From Mageeibacillus sp. UBA5734 (lineage in GTDB: Bacteria; Bacillota; Clostridia; Saccharofermentanales; UBA5734): a stretch of DNA of 20,206 bases. Below are positions 7,075 through 13,888 of the stretch, piece by piece. The translations under genes and the position numbers were made by a program. The stretch is taken from assembly GCA_002419365.1 (NCBI GenBank), contig DIGA01000083.1, positions 1,805 to 22,010 of the forward strand, given 5' to 3'. Within the stretch, counting starts at the first letter, position 1; the number at the start of each line of letters is the position of its first letter. The notes beneath the pieces are model-generated. The model saw only the letters and a program-made list of their open reading frames with translations. It did not search any database and was not told the DNA's origin.

Positions 7075-8463
7075 ATGGCAGGCATTGGTTTCAAACTCCG
7101 CAAAATCTTTTCCGAAAACTCGATGACCGCGAAATTGAAAGGCGTCTTATTTGCCACCTTCACGACCATCGGACCAACACTCACATTCATCGGCATGTTG
7201 CTGTTGATCAATGCCGGCCTCAACCACTTTGGCGCCAGCGAAGGGGACCGGCTGTTTTTCTCGGCCTCTCTGTTCTACCTGTTTTTGATCAATCTGCTGA
7301 TTTCAGGTGCCACCGGAACGATCCTGTCGCGTTTCATCGCTGACCAGATCAACGATGGCACGGTGGAAAACGTGCCGGCAGCCTTGATTGGGTCACTGGT
7401 CCTGGTGAGTTCACTGGCTGCCCTGGCCGGTGGAGCGGTCACGTGGCTGCTGTGGCGCCATACCGCTGTCGCTGCCAGTTACCTGTTGGCGTATTACGCC
7501 CTCTACCTGGTGATTGCCATCACCTATGCGGTGATGAATTTCATTTCTGCAATCAAGGAATATGGCCGGATCAGCCTGGCTTATCTGGTCAGCATCTTGC
7601 TGGGAATTGCTGCGTTCTTTGGCTTCTACCTGGTCCTGGGGCAGGACTTGCTGTTTTCAGTGCTGCTCGGCATGCTCCTGGCCTTTTCGCTGATCGACAT
7701 CATCCTGATTTATCTGGTTCTGACCTTTTTCAAGGGCTCCGCCCAGACGTATTTCCTCTTTCTCGGACATTTCCGGCGCAACCTGATGCTGTTCTGGGGT
7801 GGTTTTCTCTACATGCTGACCCTTTACATTCCCACCCTTTTCTTCTGGTTCTTCTCGGATCTTTCGACCCCCGTCGCCATCTTCCGGGTCGCCCCTGCCT
7901 ATGACATGGCGATGTTCCTGGCCATCCTGGCCAATGTCTCCTCGACCGTTATCTTTGTAGTCAAAGTCGAAACGAATTTTTTCGAAAAATACCAGCGTTA
8001 TGTCTCCAGCCTGGTCCATGGCACCTACCGCATGATTGAAAAAAACCGGGTCCAAATGGTCCGGACGATCACCCTCGAGCTCTTCTATATTTATGAGGTC
8101 CAGCTGATCATCACCTTGTTGCTCACCTCGCTTGGCATTATTTTCCTGCCGATGATCGGTTATGGCGGCCTGGTGCTCAATTATTTCCCTATCCTTGGCA
8201 TCAGCCTCTATACCACCAGTCTGATGTACTTTACCACCGTTTTCCTCTATTATTTTGATGATCAGGCTGGCAGCCTGATGACCATGCTGGTCTTCTTTGT
8301 TGTGACGCTGGCTGCAACACTGATCGTCCTGCGACTCGGCATTTCCTACTTTCCATTGCCGCTTCTGGCTGGAGGCATGGCCAGCTGGATCTATGCCTTC
8401 CTGCGGTTGCGCGACTATCTGGGCAACATCAATGCCCAATTGTTTTGCCGGACCGGCACCTGA
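7075..8463 (+). CDS. pelG: PelG, multi-pass Pel polysaccharide exporter
   Basis: The 462-residue protein consists almost entirely of membrane helices, about twelve, as in the MOP/Wzx-like transporter superfamily to which PelG belongs. The N-terminus (MAGIGFKLRKIF), the stretch RVAPAYDMAMF and VKVETNFFEKYQRYV are PelG-like. In known systems it moves the growing Pel chain across the cytoplasmic membrane together with PelF, PelD and PelE. AGGGGG at about 7062-7068 serves ATG 7075, one base after the pelF stop, so the two are probably translated together. No gene for an outer-membrane secretion channel follows, in line with a monoderm host. Confidence 0.92.
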   Translation: MAGIGFKLRKIFSENSMTAKLKGVLFATFTTIGPTLTFIGMLLLINAGLNHFGASEGDRLFFSASLFYLFLINLLISGATGTILSRFIADQINDGTVENVPAALIGSLVLVSSLAALAGGAVTWLLWRHTAVAASYLLAYYALYLVIAITYAVMNFISAIKEYGRISLAYLVSILLGIAAFFGFYLVLGQDLLFSVLLGMLLAFSLIDIILIYLVLTFFKGSAQTYFLFLGHFRRNLMLFWGGFLYMLTLYIPTLFFWFFSDLSTPVAIFRVAPAYDMAMFLAILANVSSTVIFVVKVETNFFEKYQRYVSSLVHGTYRMIEKNRVQMVRTITLELFYIYEVQLIITLLLTSLGIIFLPMIGYGGLVLNYFPILGISLYTTSLMYFTTVFLYYFDDQAGSLMTMLVFFVVTLAATLIVLRLGISYFPLPLLAGGMASWIYAFLRLRDYLGNINAQLFCRTGT

Positions 8464-8496
8464 GCCGAGTAAATCATTGAATCGACGAGGTCATCT

Positions 8497-10233
8497 GTGA
8501 AGCGAATCAGTCATCGTTCAGCCGTTTTCCTGGTCAGTCTGGTCAGCCTGGCCGGGATCTTGTCGTTCAGCCTGCTATTCCTGCAGCAGCAAGCACAATT
8601 GTCTTTGCCAGACCCAGTCCCTGTTTCAGCACTGGATGAATGGTCGATCGAAGAGAGTGTCTTGAATGGCCTGCCATTGAAGGAAAACAAGGCGATTTAC
8701 CGGTCCGACACAGAGGGATCCCTGGATACTCTGTTCATCACAGTGTTCCCGACAGATACACCAGATGGGACCATTGATTTTACGGCATTCGACTACCACC
8801 AGGCACTGGTCCAGGATTATAACCCAACGCTGGAGGCCAACATCACGTATGCAAATCCTGACGGCGAATTACCCGTGCTGGCCGACAAAGACCGTGTCAA
8901 TGCCCGGATCCGGGTCCGTGGTGCTTCAGAGCGGGGCGCTGCCTACAAATCCTATCGCATCGAACTGACCGATGATCGTGACGCCTTGCGCGGCTTGAAG
9001 GTCATCAATTTGAACAAGCACGTCTTTGATCCGGGCAAAATCACCAATAAATTCAGCATGGACCTTTTCAAACAGATGGAAAACATGGCGAGCCTGCGCA
9101 CCAATTTTGTCCATGTTTATATTCGTGACAAATCCCTGCCGCCAGAGCAACAAAACTACGTCGATTATGGTTTGTATACGCAAGTGGAGCAACCCAATCG
9201 AACGTATCTCGAATCTCACGGACTGGATCCTGATGGCACGCTTTACAAGGCCGAGTATTTTGAATTCCGGCCTGAAGACGTGCTGCGGTCCATGGAGGAT
9301 CCGGACTATGATCCAGAAGCTTTTGAACACATCCTGTCCATCCGTGAGGCGGATAATCACGAAAAATTGCTGGACATGCTATCCGAAATCAATAACATCA
9401 ACCAGGATTTCGAACCAGCCTTCCAGAGGTATTTCAATGAAGAGAATTACCTGACTTGGATGGCAGCCAATATCTTGCTGGGCAACTATGACACGGTCAA
9501 CCGCAATTTCCTGCTCTATTCGCCGACCAATTCGGAAACATTCTATTTTTTGCCCTGGGACTATGACAAGGCAATGAACATCCAGGGATCGAAAAATTTC
9601 CCCCGGAAATGGCTAGGTTTGCAGCGCTACACCGGCGTCCTGCTCCATCGGCGCTATTTCCGGACACCAGAATCGGTCAGCAAATTAACCCGCAAAATGG
9701 ATGAACTGCTGGGTTCGGTCATGAGCCGGGAATCGGTTCAGCGCCTGGTCCAGACGTATCGGCCTGTCGTATCCCCATTTTTGACCGTGATGCCGGATCT
9801 GGGTCTGCTGAAGCTGCCACCCAATGAAATGAATGGCTATTGGGACCAGTTTGATGATGAAATCTTGAAAAATTACGACATCTACAAGCAAAACCTGGAA
9901 TTACCTTTGCCAGTGTTTGCGGGCGATCCAATACGCTCCGGCAGCATGGTACACTTTACGTGGGAAAGTTCTTATGATTTGCAGCAGGAAAAACTGACTT
10001 ACCGGTTGCAGCTCGCCCGAGATCCACAGCTGAAGCAGATTGTATTCTCAGTATCAGATTTGATTGACACTTCATACGACTATCCAGGGGACCTGCCTGA
10101 TGGGACTTATTATCTGGCTTTGCAAATTTTCGATACCTCCGGACATGACCAGCTGAGTCTGGATTATTACATTGATCCAGACTCAAACGTGTATTACTAT
10201 GGCGTGCGCCAGGTCAAGCTGGGTGGACAGTAA
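8497..10233 (+). CDS. Secreted or membrane-anchored CotH-family kinase with Fn3-like C-terminus
   Basis: The 578-residue protein has an N-terminal membrane anchor (about 9-29) and should act outside the cell. Residues about 75-420 form a CotH kinase domain. RIRVRGASERGAAYKSYRIE holds the family's RG motif and K151, a likely ATP-contacting lysine. GNYDTVNRN (329-337) and PWDYD (353-357, with D355 and D357) fit the catalytic and metal-binding motifs. Residues about 472-550 look like a fibronectin type III-like domain, possibly carbohydrate binding. CotH of Bacillus phosphorylates serines of spore coat proteins. The substrate here is unknown, and the ATP source outside the membrane is an open question. 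The GTG start follows GAGG at 8487-8490, 33 bases after pelG, in the same orientation, so it probably belongs to the pel operon. Confidence 0.85.
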   Translation: MKRISHRSAVFLVSLVSLAGILSFSLLFLQQQAQLSLPDPVPVSALDEWSIEESVLNGLPLKENKAIYRSDTEGSLDTLFITVFPTDTPDGTIDFTAFDYHQALVQDYNPTLEANITYANPDGELPVLADKDRVNARIRVRGASERGAAYKSYRIELTDDRDALRGLKVINLNKHVFDPGKITNKFSMDLFKQMENMASLRTNFVHVYIRDKSLPPEQQNYVDYGLYTQVEQPNRTYLESHGLDPDGTLYKAEYFEFRPEDVLRSMEDPDYDPEAFEHILSIREADNHEKLLDMLSEINNINQDFEPAFQRYFNEENYLTWMAANILLGNYDTVNRNFLLYSPTNSETFYFLPWDYDKAMNIQGSKNFPRKWLGLQRYTGVLLHRRYFRTPESVSKLTRKMDELLGSVMSRESVQRLVQTYRPVVSPFLTVMPDLGLLKLPPNEMNGYWDQFDDEILKNYDIYKQNLELPLPVFAGDPIRSGSMVHFTWESSYDLQQEKLTYRLQLARDPQLKQIVFSVSDLIDTSYDYPGDLPDGTYYLALQIFDTSGHDQLSLDYYIDPDSNVYYYGVRQVKLGGQ

Positions 10234-10236
10234 ACC

Positions 10237-10950
10237 ATGGACCATCAAGGACGAACGTTGCGCCATGAATACAAATTTTTCCTGACCGAGCAAACCTATC
10301 ATCGGTTGCGCGCAAGGCTGCATCCGGTCCTCAGTCCGGATGAACACATGCACCGGGATGACGGTTATGTCGTATCGAGCCTCTATTTTGATGATCTTCA
10401 CCACACTGCCAAGCGGGAAAAAATCGACGGGGTGCGGTTCCGGGAGAAATTCCGCATCCGGACCTATGAGCACAACGATGCTGTCATCAAGCTGGAAAGC
10501 AAAGCCAAATACGATGACCTGACGGCCAAGACCAGCACGCGCCTGAGTCGCGCGGACTATGACCGGATCTTGCAGGACGATGATGATTTCCTGCTCCAAC
10601 GGGATGAAGTGTTCTGCCGCCAGTTTTACGGCCTGCGCAAGATCAAGTTGCTGCGGCCGGCGACCATCGTTGAGTACACACGGGAAGCCTATCTGACGGA
10701 GGCCGGAAATGTCCGGATCACCTTTGACAAAGCCATTGCAGCCTCCTTGCAGGGTCAGGACTTGTTTGCCCCAGATCTGGTCCTGAGTCCAGTCCTGCCG
10801 CCCGGGATCCTGGTCATGGAAGTCAAATTCGATGATTTCCTGCCCCGAATGGTCCACCAGCTGATAGCAGACCAAGGCTTGCAGCGATTTGCCATTTCCA
10901 AATTTGTGTTATGCCAGAACAGGCGAGAAAGGGTGCGTCAACATGACTAG
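10237..10950 (+). CDS. VTC-domain polyphosphate polymerase
   Basis: The 237-residue protein is a stand-alone VTC domain, the tunnel-shaped catalytic fold that makes polyphosphate from ATP in yeast Vtc4. The charged residues expected to line the tunnel are visible: RHEYKF (9-14), YFDD (50-53), REKFRIRTY (69-77), IKLESKAKY (84-92), EYTREAY (146-152), ITFDKA (161-166), MEVKFDD (194-200) and SKFVL (221-225). No membrane segment is present, so it is cytosolic unless held by a partner. ATG 10237 lies three bases after the cotH stop, with GGTGGA upstream. Its 3' end overlaps the DUF4956 gene by eight bases, which points to a physical or functional pair. Polymerase activity is inferred from the family; no assay supports it here. 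Confidence 0.88.
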   Translation: MDHQGRTLRHEYKFFLTEQTYHRLRARLHPVLSPDEHMHRDDGYVVSSLYFDDLHHTAKREKIDGVRFREKFRIRTYEHNDAVIKLESKAKYDDLTAKTSTRLSRADYDRILQDDDDFLLQRDEVFCRQFYGLRKIKLLRPATIVEYTREAYLTEAGNVRITFDKAIAASLQGQDLFAPDLVLSPVLPPGILVMEVKFDDFLPRMVHQLIADQGLQRFAISKFVLCQNRRERVRQHD

Positions 10951-11614
10951 TTTTGTCGATATTTTCAAAAAAGGTTTCCTGGAGAACGGGCAGCTGGTCG
11001 ACCTCTCCTTAAGCGGAATCGCATTGTCACTGCTGACAGCTTTCCTCAATGCCATGATCATCTATGTGGTCTACAAATTCTTCTACCGCGGCATCGTCTA
11101 CAACAACAGTTTCAACGTGCTGCTGGTCATGGTGGCGTTGGTCACTTCCTTCATCGTTATGACGATCAGCTCCAATATCCTCCTTTCTCTCGGTATGGTC
11201 GGTGCCTTGAGCATCGTCCGTTTCCGCACCGCGGTCAAGGATCCACTCGATGTCGGGTTTCTCTTCTTTGCCATTGCTGTTGGCATTACCAGCGGAGCTG
11301 GACTCTACATCGTGGCTTTTGTTGCCACCCTGTTCATTTCCCTGGTTTACATCCTGATCGTCCAGATGCGTCCCTCCTCCCATGCCTATCTGCTGATTGT
11401 GAAATTCGAGCCAGCGGCCAACGAAGAGGTCCAGCGCATCCTGCATCCCCTGCGCAAGACGCTGAAAAACAAGACCAGCACGAGAAATCTCACCGAGCTC
11501 ACGTACCAGGTGCGGTTCCGGGGCCAGAACACGGCCTTTGTCACTCAACTGGCCGATCTGGAAGGGGTTAGAAGTTCCGTTCTCGTGGAATATACCGGAG
11601 ATTTTGGTGAATAG
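10943..11614 (+). CDS. DUF4956 membrane protein, likely partner of the VTC polymerase
   Basis: The 223-residue protein has membrane segments at about 22-46, 57-76, 79-92, 103-120 and 121-140, followed by a soluble domain (about 145-223). The hallmark SLGMVGALSIVRFRTAVKDP (82-101) identifies DUF4956. The family has no proven function, but in my experience its genes recur beside VTC-domain and CotH genes. By analogy with Vtc4, where a tunnel polymerase is fused to a membrane domain, I infer that DUF4956 supplies a membrane channel or anchor for the VTC protein. ATG 10943 lies inside the end of the VTC gene, preceded by AAAGGGTG, so translation is probably coupled. It is the last gene of the operon. 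I see no convincing terminator hairpin after it. Confidence 0.85.
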   Translation: MTSFVDIFKKGFLENGQLVDLSLSGIALSLLTAFLNAMIIYVVYKFFYRGIVYNNSFNVLLVMVALVTSFIVMTISSNILLSLGMVGALSIVRFRTAVKDPLDVGFLFFAIAVGITSGAGLYIVAFVATLFISLVYILIVQMRPSSHAYLLIVKFEPAANEEVQRILHPLRKTLKNKTSTRNLTELTYQVRFRGQNTAFVTQLADLEGVRSSVLVEYTGDFGE

Positions 11615-11630
11615 GTTTTACTTTTTTGTG

Positions 11631-11636
11631 TATAAT
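11631..11636 (+). promoter_or_regulatory. Candidate -10 box for the decarboxylase beta/gamma genes
   Basis: A perfect TATAAT lies 110 bases before the beta-subunit ATG. No convincing -35 box is found at 16-18 bases upstream, and the extended -10 TGn is absent. The leader after it holds a short tandem duplication, TTTTGGCATC at 11651-11660 and 11665-11674, of unknown meaning. Confidence 0.35.
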
Positions 11637-11746
11637 GAAAATCGTGGGGTTTTTGGCATCTAGGTTTTGGCATCCTGTTACATGCGACGGACCTGTTCCT
11701 GCTCCCATACCAGTCCTCATTGCTTTAAAAGGGAGGGTCTTCCGTC

Positions 11747-12946
11747 ATGTTGGAGCTGCTTGCAGAAATTTTCAGCGGGATTCTTTATTTCGGGACTGCT
11801 GCTGGCATCAAATCTCTGGTCATGTTTGCCATTTCCGGGATCCTGATCTATCTGGCCATCGCCAAGGATTACGAACCAGCCTTGCTGCTGCCGATTGGTT
11901 TTGGTGCCATCCTGGCCAATTTACCGCCAGTTGTCGAAGGCATGGCTGCGGTAGTCGGCACGGAGATGGAGCCCGGTTTTCTCAAGATCTTGTTTGAAGC
12001 CGGAATCGCCACCGAACTCTTCCCGATCCTGATCTTCATCGCAGTTGGAGCCATGATCGACTTCTCTCCCCTTCTGACCAGCCCCTACATGATTTTCTTT
12101 GGTGCCGCCGCCCAGTTCGGCATTTTCGCCACGTTCCTGATTACGCTCGGCCTGTTGCCAATCCTCGGAGTAACCGATCCCAACCTGGTCCTGCGTCTCG
12201 CTTCAGCCGTTGGCATCATCGGCGCGGCCGATGGACCGACAACCCTGTACGTCGCCAACCATTTCAACCTGCGCGAATACATGGGGCCGATCTCGGTCGC
12301 TGCGTACTCCTACATGTCGCTGGTCCCGATCATCCAGCCGCCGGTCATCTATGCCCTGACCACGGAAAAGGAGCGGAAAATCCGCATGCATTTCCACGAG
12401 CATGCTGTCTCTCAAACCGTCAAAATCATCTTCCCGATCGCGATCACGATCATCGCCGGCATCATCGTACCGATGAGCGTGCCCCTGGTCGGTTCCCTGA
12501 TGTTTGGTAACCTGATCCGCGAATGCGGTGTCCTGGAACGCTTGTCCAAATCGGCTCAGCATGAGCTATCCAACCTGGTCACCATCCTGCTCGGGATCAC
12601 AATCGGCTCCACCATGATTGCCGACCAGTTCCTGCAGTGGAATACTGCCGCCATCATGGTCCTCGGCCTGATCGCCTTTGTCTTCGACACTGCAGGGGGT
12701 GTGCTCTTCGCCAAGTTTTTGAATCTGTTCCTGAAACACAAGATCAATCCGATGGTCGGAGCCGCGGGAATCTCAGCCTTCCCGATGTCGGCGCGGGTGA
12801 TCCAGAAAATCGCCAAGGCCGAAGATCCGCACAATTTCATCCTGATGCAGGCCGTCAGCGCCAATGTGGCGGGACAGCTCGGTTCGATCGTAGCCGGCGG
12901 CCTGGTCATCGCTCTGGTCACGCTGCTGGCCGGACGTGGCATCTGA
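11747..12946 (+). CDS. Sodium-translocating decarboxylase beta subunit (OadB/GcdB/MmdB family)
   Basis: The 399-residue membrane protein is the carboxybiotin decarboxylase subunit that couples decarboxylation to sodium export in oxaloacetate, glutaconyl-CoA or methylmalonyl-CoA decarboxylases. Typical stretches are GAMIDFSPLL (101-110), IIGAADGPTTLY (157-168) with the essential aspartate D162, SYMSLVPIIQPPV (188-200), GNLIRECGV (254-262), and SAFPMSAR plus SANVAGQLGS near the C-terminus. Family members usually have 9 to 11 membrane segments, and the hydropathy fits. GGGAGGG about nine bases before ATG 11747 is a strong ribosome site. Only the gamma-like gene follows. No biotin carrier or carboxyltransferase alpha gene lies in the window, so the substrate cannot be told. 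Confidence 0.92.
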   Translation: MLELLAEIFSGILYFGTAAGIKSLVMFAISGILIYLAIAKDYEPALLLPIGFGAILANLPPVVEGMAAVVGTEMEPGFLKILFEAGIATELFPILIFIAVGAMIDFSPLLTSPYMIFFGAAAQFGIFATFLITLGLLPILGVTDPNLVLRLASAVGIIGAADGPTTLYVANHFNLREYMGPISVAAYSYMSLVPIIQPPVIYALTTEKERKIRMHFHEHAVSQTVKIIFPIAITIIAGIIVPMSVPLVGSLMFGNLIRECGVLERLSKSAQHELSNLVTILLGITIGSTMIADQFLQWNTAAIMVLGLIAFVFDTAGGVLFAKFLNLFLKHKINPMVGAAGISAFPMSARVIQKIAKAEDPHNFILMQAVSANVAGQLGSIVAGGLVIALVTLLAGRGI

Positions 12947-12973
12947 ATTCAGCGATTTTGGAGGTATCATCAC

Positions 12974-13108
12974 ATGATTGAACAACTCAGGCAAGCATCC
13001 CTCATCGACCAGGGCCTTTTCGTCGCTGCCGTCGGTCTGGCAGGCGTTTTCATCGTTCTCGTCCTCTTCTTTGTTGCGATCAAGGTCATTGCCGGTCTGT
13101 TTAAATAA
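12974..13108 (+). CDS. 44-residue OadG-like gamma subunit of the sodium pump
   Basis: This small gene starts at ATG 12974, nine bases after GGAGG (12960-12964), 27 bases downstream of the beta-subunit stop, and ends at TAA 13106-13108. The product has a short polar N-terminus, one membrane helix (about 14-38) and a short basic end (LFK). The arrangement QGLFVAAVGLAGVFIVLVLF resembles the membrane segment of OadG-type gamma subunits, which hold the decarboxylase complex together. OadG proteins are usually around 80 residues or more, with a polar C-terminal tail that binds metal. That tail is absent here, so this is a minimal version. Position next to the beta subunit supports the call. Confidence 0.75.
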   Translation: MIEQLRQASLIDQGLFVAAVGLAGVFIVLVLFFVAIKVIAGLFK

Positions 13109-13180
13109 ATGTCAGCAGAAAGAGAGGCCCGTATTCGGATTAGTACGGATTCAGATAGAAATAGACCATGACAGCACCAT

Positions 13181-13888
13181 CTAGCAGCGGACGTATTTGC
13201 GTTTGAATCCGAGGCGATTTTTCTGCACGGCAGACTCAATGGCTTCCACTGCATTCGGCACACTGAGCTTTTTCTTGCCGCGCAAGATTTCCACTGGACC
13301 AATCGACCGGGCAATGGCCAGGGCTTTTTCATGCAGGGGCACATATGAAATGCCCACCGTGATGACAAAATAATTCATGGCATAGCGAGCCCGGTCGGGG
13401 CTGTCATGAATCGTTAGGGCCACCGTGTCGAGCATGCGCTCGAGTTTCTCACGGTCGAACTCCGTGTCCTTACGGTTGCCCAGGAGCCAGCAATAGCAAC
13501 TGTAGCCGGCTGACAGGTAAAGCTCGCGGCCGGATGCAATCCATTTATCAGCCACCGTCTGGGCGATGTCGGTTTCCGCCAGTGTGACGGCGACGATGTA
13601 GTCGGAGATCATGTGGAAATAAGCGGACTCCATCCAGCGGTCGAAATCGGCTTCAGTCATAACCTGGGGCTCGGCGATCATGCCGGCCAGATACATGGCA
13701 TCGTAATTGCCGGTGGCATAAAGCGCTTCCGCCAAAGGCTGGTTGAGACCGGTTTTCTTGAGCAGCGGTTTCATCGAGCCGATCGCGACGCCAAAGAGCG
13801 GTTCATGAGCCCCCTGGCCGATGTAGTTTTTTTTGAGTCGTTCCGAGGCCAGGGCTTCAAGCTCAGCCAGGATGGTTTGAACGTCCAT
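13181..13888 (-). CDS. DNA alkylation repair protein (AlkD-like, HEAT-repeat type)
   Basis: The 235-residue protein is all-alpha and matches the AlkD-like DNA alkylation repair family, whose members remove positively charged alkylated bases such as 3- and 7-methylpurines. Typical features are PLFGVAIGSMKPLLKK near the N-terminus, YDAMYLAGMIAEP, the central ARYAMNYFVITVGISY, the block PLHEKALAIARSIG, and a basic end (KKNRLGFKRKYVRC). Glycosylase activity is not certain, since many members are untested. ATG 13888 is chosen because AAAGGAA lies five bases upstream; an earlier in-frame start at 13912 lacks this. The first 26 bases overlap the end of the diguanylate cyclase gene, so the two are probably cotranscribed. 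Confidence 0.85.
   Translation of the reverse strand: MDVQTILAELEALASERLKKNYIGQGAHEPLFGVAIGSMKPLLKKTGLNQPLAEALYATGNYDAMYLAGMIAEPQVMTEADFDRWMESAYFHMISDYIVAVTLAETDIAQTVADKWIASGRELYLSAGYSCYCWLLGNRKDTEFDREKLERMLDTVALTIHDSPDRARYAMNYFVITVGISYVPLHEKALAIARSIGPVEILRGKKKLSVPNAVEAIESAVQKNRLGFKRKYVRC

Noticed and set aside
5577..7223. A long minus-strand open frame of 548 codons
   Set aside because: It is antisense to pelF, whose product is clearly recognisable with its catalytic motifs; the antisense product has unnatural composition.
13109..13180. Possible terminator between the convergent gamma-subunit and alkylation-repair genes
   Set aside because: Only a 5-base stem (CCGTA/TACGG) with a 10-base loop and no T-run is visible, too weak to call.
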